A DNA stretch of 37,996 nt from Rhodanobacter lindaniclasticus (GTDB lineage: Bacteria; Pseudomonadota; Gammaproteobacteria; Xanthomonadales; Rhodanobacteraceae), in the NCBI RefSeq assembly GCF_004799035.1, contig NZ_MWIO01000054.1, positions 1 through 37,996 of the forward strand, in the 5' to 3' direction. The position numbers and the translations under genes were made by a program. Positions 23,402 through 32,200 of the stretch are shown here, in pieces. Below the pieces are notes generated by a model. That model worked only from the letters and a program-made list of their open reading frames with translations. It ran no database searches and had not been told where the DNA came from. Each line of letters begins with the position of its first letter. Within the stretch, counting starts at the first letter, position 1.

Positions 23402-24688
23402 CTACGGCCGCTCGAGGATCGCGGTGACGCCCATGCCGCCGGCGGTGCAGATCGAGATCAGCCCGCGGCCGGAGCCCTTCTGTTCCAGCAGCTTGGCCAA
23501 CGTCGCCACGAGGCGCGCGCCGGTGGCGGCGAACGGGTGGCCCACGGCGAGGCTGGAGCCGTGCACGTTGAGCCTGGCCGGGTCGATCGTGCCCAGCGGC
23601 GCGTCCAGGCCGAGCCGGTTCCTGCAGTATTCGGCCGATTCCCATGCGCGCAGCGTGCACAGCACCTGCGCGGCAAACGCCTCGTGGATCTCGTAGAAAT
23701 CGAAATCCTGCAGGCTCAGCCCGTGGCGCGCCAGCATGCGCGGCACCGCGATGGTCGGCGCCATCAGCAGGCCTTCGCCGTGCACGTAATCCACCGCGGC
23801 GACTTCGGCGTCGCGCAGCCAGGCCTGGATCTTCAGCCCGCGCTGCGCGGCCCACGCCTCGCTGCCCAGCAGCACCGCGGCGGCGCCGTCGGACAGGCCG
23901 GTGGAATTGCCCGCGGTGAGCGTGCCGTGGCCGGAGCGCTTGTCGAACGCCGGCTTCAGCGTGGCGAGCTTCTCCAGCGTGGTGTCCGGACGCAGGAAGC
24001 CGTCGCGTTTGAGCCCGCGGAACGGCACCAGCAAGTCGTCGAAGAAGCCGGCCTCGTAGGCGGCGGCCAGCTTGTGGTGGCTGTCCAGTGCCAGCCGGTC
24101 CTGCGCCTCGCGGCTGATCTGCCACTGCCGGGCCATCTGTTCGCAGTGGTCGCCCATCGACTTGCCGGTGCGCGGCTCGGCCACACCGGGGAACGAGGGC
24201 TTGAGCTCGCGCAGCGAGAAGCCGCGCGTGGCGGCCTTGAACTTCTCCAGCGGGGTCTTGGCCCGGTTCATCGCCAGCAGGCGGCGGCGCAGGCGGCGGC
24301 CGTAGACGATCGGCACGTCGCTGGTGGTGTCCGAGCCGGCGGCGATGCCGGCCTCGATCTGCCCGCAGGCGATCTTGTTGGCGATGGTGATGGTGTTGTC
24401 CAGCGAGGTGCCGCAGGCGCGCGCTGTGGTGATGCCCGGCGTGGTCGGCGCCAGCCCGGAGCTGAGCACCGCCTCGCGCGCTAGGTTCCAGTCGGCGCTG
24501 TGCCTGATCACCGCGCCGGCGGCCACCTCGCCCAGCTCCACGCCGTGCAGGCCGAAGCGCTCGACCAGGGCGCCGAGCACCTTCACCGACATGCCGAAGT
24601 TGCCCACGTCGGCATAGGCGGTGTTGTTGCGACAGAACGGGATGCGTACGCCGCCGATCACGCCGACGCGCCTGTGCGTGTTTTCCAT
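23402..24688 (-). CDS. Acetyl-CoA C-acyltransferase (thiolase, FadI-like)
   Basis: Catalyses thiolytic cleavage of 3-ketoacyl-CoA in fatty-acid beta-oxidation, or the reverse condensation. The 428-aa protein has RACGTSLDN with the nucleophilic Cys near residue 91, and GNSTGLSDGAAAVLLG. Also present are EIHEAFAAQ, NVHGSSLAVGHPFAATGAR with the active-site His, and ISICTAGGMG with the second Cys. GHPFAATGAR and the overall length match the FadI branch better than the shorter AtoB/PhaA thiolases. No fadJ or other beta-oxidation partner is adjacent, which is unlike the enterobacterial fadIJ arrangement. It is followed by the TonB-like gene. Confidence 0.93.
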   Translation of the reverse strand: MENTHRRVGVIGGVRIPFCRNNTAYADVGNFGMSVKVLGALVERFGLHGVELGEVAAGAVIRHSADWNLAREAVLSSGLAPTTPGITTARACGTSLDNTITIANKIACGQIEAGIAAGSDTTSDVPIVYGRRLRRRLLAMNRAKTPLEKFKAATRGFSLRELKPSFPGVAEPRTGKSMGDHCEQMARQWQISREAQDRLALDSHHKLAAAYEAGFFDDLLVPFRGLKRDGFLRPDTTLEKLATLKPAFDKRSGHGTLTAGNSTGLSDGAAAVLLGSEAWAAQRGLKIQAWLRDAEVAAVDYVHGEGLLMAPTIAVPRMLARHGLSLQDFDFYEIHEAFAAQVLCTLRAWESAEYCRNRLGLDAPLGTIDPARLNVHGSSLAVGHPFAATGARLVATLAKLLEQKGSGRGLISICTAGGMGVTAILERP

Positions 24689-24815
24689 GCCCTGAACGAT
24701 CCATCACACGAATGGCTTCAAGGCTAACCCGCCATGCCGCCGGGCGAAAGCCCAAGGGGCCGCCGGCGTGGCGCTCTGTTCAGCACCGTGTGGCAGGTCG
24801 TGCGCGGCGCGGCGG

Positions 24816-24821
24816 TAGAAT
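24816..24821 (+). promoter_or_regulatory. Candidate -10 box that helps decide the next gene's start
   Basis: TAGAAT, four or five matches to TATAAT depending on weighting, sits just where the first possible ATG (24820) begins. If used, transcription would start near 24828 and translation would have to begin at the GTG at 24853. No good -35 is visible. Confidence 0.35.
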
Positions 24822-24852
24822 GCGTGTTTTCCCGCTGCAAGATGGATCCATC

Positions 24853-25974
24853 GTGGAAGCGCAAACACTGCTCGCCCTGCCGGTACTGCTGGCCCTCGAA
24901 CCGGTGGCCGGGCAACCGGCAGCGCCGACCACTCTGACCCGCGACGAGGCCGCCGAACTGGCGCAGCACGTGGCGACCGACCTGCTCGGCCTGGTGCCGC
25001 AGGTCGCCGGGGCGCGGCTGGCGCTGGCCGGTGCGCTGTTCGACCAGGTCGAACTGCTGCGACCCGGGTTCCCGGTGTGGGCGACGCTGGACGACCTGGC
25101 GCGCCGAGTGCCGCGCGGCACGCTGGAGCACGTGGTCGCCTTTGGCAGCCACGACGGCGTGATGCCGGCACCTGCGCTGCAGCCTTCGTCGGTGTACGCC
25201 GGCGGTCCGATGCGGCTGCTGCCGATCAGCCTGCTGGCCAGCCCCGATGCTGCCGACGAGCTCTCCACCCAACTGGAGATCCAGCTGGTCGGCCGCGGCG
25301 AAGCCGGCGCGTCCACCGCCGACTGGCTGATGCGCACGCTGGGCATCCGCCTCGAACACCTGCGCTACCTCAGCCGCAACGACCTGCTCGCGCTGACCTG
25401 CGTGCAGTACGAACACGCCAACCTGGCGCCGTTGTGGGCGCTGCTGGAAACGGCCCTGCTCACCCCGGACCGGCCCGAGACGACGATGAGCGCGCGCGGG
25501 CTGGCATTGCGCTACGCCGACGGCACCGTGTGGGTGCAGTCGCCGGCGCAATGGCTGGCCGCGCACGATGGCGATGCGGCGCAGCGCGCGCACGACTTTG
25601 CCGGCATCGTGTTCGAGTTGCGCCAGTACGCCGCCCTGCTGGAGGCGCACCAGCTGCCGTTGCGGTTGCAGTCGGACGCGCCGGCCGCAGCGATGGACGG
25701 CTATTTGCTGGAGCAGCTCGCCGCCGCGTCGGAGTCCTCGCCGGCGCCGCGCCTGTTCGCGCACGAGGCACCGGGGCTGGGCGTGGTGGCGGTCAGCGTG
25801 GCGCAGCCGCAGCCGGACGGCGCGCCGCGCATGCTGGCGCACGGCTACCCGCTGCAGCCGCAGGCGTTGGGCCCGTTGCTGCAGCAGCTCGCCGCGCAAT
25901 ACGGCACCGCCGCCGAACTCGACACCCGCGGCCAGGTGGTGCTGGATGCCGCCGGCGCCCTCGGCGCACCCTGA
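24853..25974 (+). CDS. Conserved-looking protein of unknown function (373 aa)
   Basis: I do not recognise this family. The product is rich in Ala and Leu, has no signal peptide or clear membrane helix, and looks cytoplasmic. A short hydrophobic N-terminus (TLLALPVLLALEPVAG) is followed by TRDEAAELAQHVATDLLGLV. A middle part includes HVVAFGSHDGVMPAPALQ and a His/Asn-containing LTCVQYEHANLAPLWALLE, and the C-terminus has regular beta-like segments. The start is uncertain. The frame runs from an ATG at 24820, but those 11 codons include GTT, CAA and GGA, which are rare here, and overlap a possible -10. The GTG at 24853 has GGA six bases upstream. It precedes the PAS-GGDEF-EAL gene by 128 nt and may be co-transcribed with it. 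Confidence 0.75.
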   Translation: MEAQTLLALPVLLALEPVAGQPAAPTTLTRDEAAELAQHVATDLLGLVPQVAGARLALAGALFDQVELLRPGFPVWATLDDLARRVPRGTLEHVVAFGSHDGVMPAPALQPSSVYAGGPMRLLPISLLASPDAADELSTQLEIQLVGRGEAGASTADWLMRTLGIRLEHLRYLSRNDLLALTCVQYEHANLAPLWALLETALLTPDRPETTMSARGLALRYADGTVWVQSPAQWLAAHDGDAAQRAHDFAGIVFELRQYAALLEAHQLPLRLQSDAPAAAMDGYLLEQLAAASESSPAPRLFAHEAPGLGVVAVSVAQPQPDGAPRMLAHGYPLQPQALGPLLQQLAAQYGTAAELDTRGQVVLDAAGALGAP

Positions 25975-26102
25975 GCGGATGACATGCGGGAGCCGGCCGG
26001 CCCCGACATTTTCCTGGCCGGCAGCAGTTGTGCGGCGGCGAACGGTCGGCGCATGATGGCGTGGCGCTGATCAGGGGGCGCGCTCCAGCTGACGGAAACA
26101 CC

Positions 26103-28586
26103 ATGCGGCCGCCGAAGCAAGCCGAGGGAGTACCGACACCGACAGGGGGATCGCACTGGCCGCAACGGTTGTGGCATGGCGCCCCCGTGCTGCTCACCTG
26201 GCTCGATCTCGACCAGCGCTTCGGCCACGTCAACGACACCCACCGCCGCTGGCTCGGCATCGACCCGGCGCAGCTGATCGGCAAGCGCCTGATCGAGGTG
26301 ATCGGCGTGGCCAACTACGAACGTGCCCGTACCGCCCTGGAGCAGGCTTACGCGGGCCACTCCTCCAGCTACGAGGGCGAGTTGTTCAATGGTCGCGAGC
26401 GGCGCTACGCGCACGGCAACTTCGCGCCCGATTTCGACGAGGATGGCCGCGTGCGCGGCGTGTTCACCGCGCTGGTCGACATCACCGAGCGACGCGAACT
26501 GGAACTGCGCCTGCACGAAAGCGAGCGGCGCTTCTTCAGCGCCTTCCAGCATGCCGCGATCGGCATGGCGCTGACCGGTCCGGGCGGGCGTTTCCTGCGC
26601 GTCAACGACGCGGTGTGCCACATGCTCGGCTACACCGAGGAGGAACTGCTCACGCTCGGCGTGGCCGACGTCACCCACCCGGACGACATGGCCACCGACG
26701 CCGAACAGATGCTGCAGCTGCTCTCCGGCCAGCGCGAGAACTACCAGCTGGAAAAGCGCAACCTGCACAAGGACGGCCACGTGGTGCACCTGCAACTGGC
26801 CGTGTCGCTGGTGCGCGACGAGGAGGGTGCGCCGCTGTACTTCGTGTCGCAGGCGCAGGACATCAGCCAGCGCAAGGCATTCGAGGACGCGCTGCAGCGC
26901 GAGCGCGAGCTGGCCGAGGTCACCCTGCGCTCGATCGGCGACGCCGTCATCATCACCGACCCGCAGTCGCGCATCCGCTCGCTCAACCCGATCGCCGAGG
27001 CGATGACCGGCTGGCGCAGCGCCGAGGCGCAGGGCTTGCCGGTGGAAGCGGTGTTCCAGCTGTTCGACGCCGTCGACGGCCGGCCGGTGGCCAACCCGCT
27101 GCGCACCGCGATCGACAACAACACCATCGCCGACCTGGCCGGCCGCACCCTGCTGCGCCATCGCCACGGCTTCGACACGCCGGTGGAGGATTCCTCCGCG
27201 CCGATCCACGACCACGCCGGCAACGTGGTCGGCGGCGTGCTGGTATTCCACGACGTCAGCGAAACGCGCGCCTTCGCGCTCAAGCTGGTGCACCTGACCC
27301 AGCACGACACGCTCACCGGCCTGCCCAACCGCAGCCAGTTGCAGGATCACCTGAGCCAGGCGCTGGCCAATGCGCGGCGCCGGCAGCAGCGCGTGGCGCT
27401 GCTGTACATCGACATCCACCAGTTCAAGCAGATCAACGACCAGCACGGCCAGACCGCCGGCGACAGCGTGCTGCGCGCGTTCGTGGCGCAGCTGCAGCGC
27501 AGCCTGCCCGCCGAGGCACAACTGGTGCGCTACGGCGGCGACGAGTTCGTGGTGGTGCTCTCCGCGCTGGACAGCACCAGCGAGGCGGCCAGCCTCGCCC
27601 GCGCCCTGATCGACCAGGGCGAGCAGACCCGGGTGGACGGCCTGCATGCGCTGGGCCTGCACCTGGGCATCGGCATCAGCGTCTATCCCGACGATGCGCT
27701 GGACCCGGAAACCCTGCTGCAGCATGCCGAGACCGCGCTGGTCGCGCTGCGCAGCCAGGACGTGCACGGCTGCCGCTTCTTCACCGCCTCGATGGACGAA
27801 CGCGCGCGTGCGCGCCGCGGCATCGAGTCGGCGCTGCGCCAGGCCTTGCCGCGCGGCCAGCTGAGCCTGCACTACCAGCCGCGCATCGCGGCCTCCAGCG
27901 GACAGATCGTGGGCGCCGAGGCGCTGCTGCGCTGGCACGTGCGCGGACGCGAGCTGTACAAGCCCGACCAGTTCATCCCGGTCGCCGAGGACACCGGCCT
28001 GATCCTGCCGATCGGCACCTGGGTGCTGCGCCAGGCGTGCCGGCAGGCGCGCGCATGGCAGCAGCAGGGCCACCGCATCCCGGTCTCGGTCAACGTCTCG
28101 CCGGTGCAGTTCCAGCACGTCGATTTCCCCGACTGGCTGGACGACGCGCTGGCCGGCAGCGGACTCGACCCCGGCCTGCTCGAGCTGGAACTGACCGAAC
28201 GCATGATGATGTCCGGCGGCGACGTCACCGGCAGCCTGCTGCAGCGCATCCGCCAGCGCGGCGTGCGCCTGTCGCTGGACGATTTCGGCACCGGCTATTG
28301 CAGCCTCTCCTACCTCAAGCATTTCCCGATCGACACGCTGAAGATCGACCGGGTATTCGTGCGCGACGTGATCGGCGACGCCGACACCGCCACCATCACC
28401 AGCGCGATCATCGCCATGGCCCAGCGGCTGGACAAGCTGGTGGTCGCCGAAGGCGTGGAGACCGAAGCGCAAGCCGCGTTCCTGCGCCAGGCCGGCTGCG
28501 CCGAACTGCAGGGCTTCCTGTTCGCCGCGGCGCTGCCGGTCGACGACTTCGAAAAGCTGCTGACCGAACCCGCCCGCGCGACGTAG
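26103..28586 (+). CDS. PAS-PAS-PAS-GGDEF-EAL cyclic-di-GMP signalling protein
   Basis: Cytoplasmic protein of 827 aa that may make and/or break cyclic di-GMP. Three PAS regions (about residues 15-135, 140-265 and 270-395; VDITERRELELRL and QAQDISQRKAFEDAL are PAC ends) precede GGDEF (about 400-560) and EAL (about 570-820). GGDEF has LTGLPNRSQL, YIDIHQFKQIND and RYGGDEFVVVL, so the active loop is intact; the usual DxD is DIH, keeping the first Asp. EAL has GAEALLRWH, VNVSPVQF, ELTERMMM, DDFGTGYCSLSYL, LKIDR and EGVET, all expected catalytic residues. No membrane segment is seen. The ATG at 26103 has GGAA six bases upstream. Its TAG stop lies in a REP palindrome. Confidence 0.95.
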   Translation: MRPPKQAEGVPTPTGGSHWPQRLWHGAPVLLTWLDLDQRFGHVNDTHRRWLGIDPAQLIGKRLIEVIGVANYERARTALEQAYAGHSSSYEGELFNGRERRYAHGNFAPDFDEDGRVRGVFTALVDITERRELELRLHESERRFFSAFQHAAIGMALTGPGGRFLRVNDAVCHMLGYTEEELLTLGVADVTHPDDMATDAEQMLQLLSGQRENYQLEKRNLHKDGHVVHLQLAVSLVRDEEGAPLYFVSQAQDISQRKAFEDALQRERELAEVTLRSIGDAVIITDPQSRIRSLNPIAEAMTGWRSAEAQGLPVEAVFQLFDAVDGRPVANPLRTAIDNNTIADLAGRTLLRHRHGFDTPVEDSSAPIHDHAGNVVGGVLVFHDVSETRAFALKLVHLTQHDTLTGLPNRSQLQDHLSQALANARRRQQRVALLYIDIHQFKQINDQHGQTAGDSVLRAFVAQLQRSLPAEAQLVRYGGDEFVVVLSALDSTSEAASLARALIDQGEQTRVDGLHALGLHLGIGISVYPDDALDPETLLQHAETALVALRSQDVHGCRFFTASMDERARARRGIESALRQALPRGQLSLHYQPRIAASSGQIVGAEALLRWHVRGRELYKPDQFIPVAEDTGLILPIGTWVLRQACRQARAWQQQGHRIPVSVNVSPVQFQHVDFPDWLDDALAGSGLDPGLLELELTERMMMSGGDVTGSLLQRIRQRGVRLSLDDFGTGYCSLSYLKHFPIDTLKIDRVFVRDVIGDADTATITSAIIAMAQRLDKLVVAEGVETEAQAAFLRQAGCAELQGFLFAAALPVDDFEKLLTEPARAT

Positions 28587-28653
28587 GGCGGGCACCGCCC
28601 GCCGGCTCTTTCTCGTACCCTTGGCGCAACCCGGCGGGCGGAGCCCGCCCTAC
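28583..28653. repeat. GTAG-REP inverted pair that supplies two stop codons
   Basis: Two 23-nt copies, 28583-28605 and (inverted) 28631-28653, are separated by 25 nt. The GTAG head of the left copy gives the TAG stop (28584-28586) of the GGDEF-EAL gene. The GTAG head of the right copy gives the TAG stop (28652-28650) of the convergent GNAT gene. Confidence 0.85.
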
Positions 28654-29114
28654 GCCGCCGGCTCGACCAGCGATGCCTCGCACATGAAGTAATGGCAGCG
28701 CTGCATGCCGAGGCCTTCGTAGGTGGCCTGGGCGCGCGCGTTCTCCGTTTCCACGTACAGCCGCAGGCCGACCGCACCGGCATCGCGCGCGCGCTCCGCC
28801 ACGGCGGCATGCAGCGCGCGGAAGACGCCGCTGCGGCGCGCGGCGGGCACCACGTACACGCTCTGGATCCACCAGAAGTCGCCGCAGCGCCAGTCGCTCC
28901 ACTCGTAGGTCACCAGCAGGCCGCCCGCCGCCGTGCCGTCCACTTCGGCAATCAGATAGAAGCCGCGCCGGGGATGCTCCAGCACCGCTTCGACGCCGCG
29001 GCGCAGGCGCTCGGGGTCCAGCCGCTTGTGCTCGGTCTCCCACGCCATCGCGACGTTCCACGCCACCAGGTCGGCGACATCGGCGGGGCTGGCGGTGCGG
29101 ATCGACACGGTCAT
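28650..29114 (-). CDS. GNAT-family N-acetyltransferase
   Basis: Predicted acetyl-CoA-dependent acetyltransferase of 154 aa, cytoplasmic. The GNAT fold is covered end to end: IRTASPADVADLVAW (strand 1/helix 1), GGLLVTYEWSDWR (strands 2-4), IQSVYVVPAARRSGVFRALH with the acetyl-CoA-binding R-x-x-G-V/A motif near residues 85-100, and YVETENARAQATYEGLGMQR (motif B). The ATG at 29114 has CGGAG eight bases upstream. The acceptor is unknown; the family ranges from small molecules to protein termini. The stop codon and the last Ala-Ala codons lie at the edge of a REP palindrome, so the C-terminus may have been trimmed or set by that insertion (inference). Confidence 0.92.
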   Translation of the reverse strand: MTVSIRTASPADVADLVAWNVAMAWETEHKRLDPERLRRGVEAVLEHPRRGFYLIAEVDGTAAGGLLVTYEWSDWRCGDFWWIQSVYVVPAARRSGVFRALHAAVAERARDAGAVGLRLYVETENARAQATYEGLGMQRCHYFMCEASLVEPAA

Positions 29115-29282
29115 GGCGGGACTCCGGTGGCGGGACGCCGATCGTAGCGCGCACGCTCTTCACATGGGCCCGCGTACTGTCACGGCACGGCCGCTGGCCC
29201 CGCCGGCGACGTCCGGCTCTGCTGCCTGCGCGACGCGCGTGTCGTGCGGCGGCACCGTCCGCGCTCTTTCGATTTTCCCGGC

Positions 29283-29288
29283 AAGGAG
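29283..29288 (+). promoter_or_regulatory. Ribosome-binding site that decides the ndvB TTG start
   Basis: AAGGAG is the best Shine-Dalgarno in this area. Its 8-nt spacing fits the TTG at 29297, and no ATG or GTG in frame lies close by. Confidence 0.7.
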
Positions 29289-29296
29289 CTTTGCGC

Positions 29297-32200
29297 TTGA
29301 ACATCGGCAGCGTCCTGGATCGGCTCAAGCTGCGCCGGCTGCAGGCGTTCCGCCGCCGCCGCGTGGCTGCCCGCACGCGGCCGGAACAGGAGCCGGCCTT
29401 GCGCGCGGAGCTGTTCAGCGCCGAGCAGATGGAGCAGCACGGCCGCGAGCTGGCCGGCCAGCACCGCCTGCGCGAACGCTCCAGCACCGACCTGCTGCTC
29501 GGCCGGCTGGACGACAACGAGGCGGTCATCACCCACAGCTGCGAGCGGCTGACCCAGGCAACCCGGCGCAAGCAGCGGATCACGCCGGCGGGCGAGTGGC
29601 TGCTGGACAACTTCTACCTGATCGAGGAGCAGGTCCGCATCGCCCGCCGGCATCTGCCCAAGGGTTACAGCCGCGAACTGCCGCGTCTGGACACCGGCAT
29701 CTCGGCCGGCCTGCCGCGGGTCTACGACATCGCGCTGGAGATCATCGCGCACGGCGACGGCCGCATCGACACCGCCGGCCTGCACCGTTTCATCCACGCC
29801 TACCAGGAAGTGACCCCGCTGAAACTGGGCGAGCTGTGGGCGATCCCGATCATGTTGCGGCTGGCGCTGATCGAGAACCTGCGCCGCGTGTCCGCGCGGG
29901 TGATGGCCGACTGGCGCCACCGCGGCCAGGCCGCGCGCTGGGCCGACGCGATGACCGCCACCGCCGAACGCCAACCCAATTCGGTAGTGCTGGTGGTCGC
30001 CGACATGGCGCGTTCCGACCCGCCGATGAACGGCCCGTTCGTGGCCGAGATGGCGCGCCGCCTGCAGGGCCAGAGCCCGGCGCTGGCGCTGCCGCTGAGC
30101 TGGATCGAGCAGCGCCTGTCCGAATCGGGCCAGAGCATCGAGCACCTGGTGCAGCGCGAGGCACAGCAGCAGGCCGCCGCGCAGGTGAGCGTGAGCAACA
30201 GCATCGGCAGCCTGCGCCTGCTGTCGGCGGTCGACTGGCGCGATTTCGTCGAGCGCGTGAGCCTGGTCGAGCAGCAGCTGCGCGAGGATCCGGCCGGCGT
30301 CTACGCGGCGATGAACTTCGCCACCCGCGACCGCTACCGCCACGTGGTGGAGCGGCTGGCCCGCCAGCATCGGCTGGACGAGGTGCGCGTGGCCGCCGCC
30401 ACGGTGGAGCTGTGCCGCGCGGCACCGCCGACGGAACCGGCGCCGGCGCTGCCGCAGCACGTCGGCTGGTACCTGGTCGACCGCGGCCGGCCGCAGCTGG
30501 AACAGCACCTGGGCGTGCGCCCGCACCTCGGCGAGTGGCTGCGTCGCCACTTCGACCGCGCGCCGGTGTCGATCTACCTCGGCCTGCTGATCGCGCTGAC
30601 CCTGGCCATCGCCGAGCCGCTGGTGCAGGCCGCGGTGGAGGACAACCTGGCCACCGGCTGGCTGCTGGCGATCGCCGCGATGGCGCTGGTCGTGGCCAGC
30701 CAGCTCGGCTCCAGCCTGCTCAACTGGATGGCCACGCTGGCGATCGCGCCGCAGCCGCTGCCGCGCATGAACTACGTCCACGGCATCCCGGCCAGCGCGC
30801 GCACCCTGGTGGCGGTGCCCAGCATGCTCGGCAGCGCCGGCGACGTGGAGGAACTGGTCGAGGCGCTGGAGGTGCGCTTCCTCGGCAACCGCGACGAGAA
30901 CCTGCACTTCGCCCTGCTCACCGATTTCACCGACGCCGACAGCGAGACCCTGCCCGGCGACGAGGCGCTGTTGCGCCTGGCGCAGCGGCGCATCGAGGCG
31001 CTCAACGAGCGCTACGCCAGCGTCGAGTCCGACCGCTTCTTCCTGTTCCACCGGCCGCGCCGCTGGAATGCCGGCGAGCGCTGCTGGATGGGCCACGAGC
31101 GCAAGCGCGGCAAGCTGGCCGACCTCAACGCGCTGCTGCGCGGCAACGGGCACGACCGCTTCGCGCGCATCGTCGGCGACGTCGAGACGCTCGGTCCGGT
31201 GCAGTACGTGATCACCCTGGACACCGACACCGAGCTGCCGCGCGACGCGGCGCAGGCCTTCGTCGGCAGCATCGACCACCCGCTCAACCGCGCCGTGTAC
31301 GACCCGGTGCGCCGGCGCGTGGTCAGCGGCTACGCGATCCTGCAGCCGCGCGTGGGGATCAGCCTGCCGAGCACCGCGCGCTCGCGCTACGCGCAGCTGT
31401 ACGGCAGCGACGCCGGCATCGACCCGTACACGCAGATGGTCTCGGACGTCTACCAGGACGTGTTCGGCGAAGGCTCGTTCATCGGCAAGGGCATCTACGC
31501 GATCGACGCGTTCGAACGCACCCTGGACGGCCGCTTCCCGGAAAACCGCATCCTCAGCCACGACCTGGTCGAGGGTTGCCACGCGCGCTCGGGCCTGCTC
31601 AGCGACGTGCAGCTGTTCGAGGAATACCCGGCCGGCTACGGCGCCGACGTGCGCCGCCGGCATCGCTGGATCCGCGGCGACTGGCAGCTGCTGCCGTGGC
31701 TGCTGCCGTGGGCGCCGACCGCGAAGGACGGCTGGCGCCGCAACGCGCTGACCGCGTTGTCGCGCTGGAAGATCCTCGACAACCTGCGCCGCAGCCTGGT
31801 GCCGCCGGCCGTGCTCGGCCTGCTGGTGTGCGGCTGGCTGCTGCTCTCGCCGGTGCTGTCGTGGACCATCGCGGTGCTGGCGATGGTGCTGGTGCCGCCG
31901 CTGCTGTCGGCGCTGCTGGAGCTGGTGCAGAAGCCGAAGGACGTGCAGCTGGACCAGCATCTGCGCGCGGGCTTCGCCGACGGCATGCAGCACCTGGCGC
32001 GGATGGCGCTGGGCCTGGCCTGGCTGCCGCACGAGGCGCTCTACCACCTCGACGCGATCGTGCGCACGCTGTGGCGGATCACGGTCAGCCATCGCCACCT
32101 GCTGCAATGGCGTACCTCCAGCGAGGTGGCCCGGAGCAGCACCAACGCGCCCGGCGCCGTGTGGCGGCAGATGTGGATCGGGCCGGCGGTGGCGCTCGGC

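Noticed and set aside
22857..24755. A 632-aa fusion reading that would join the TonB-like protein to upstream sequence
   Set aside because: The N-terminal two thirds is an alternative frame of the thiolase gene. The real start is the ATG at 23393.
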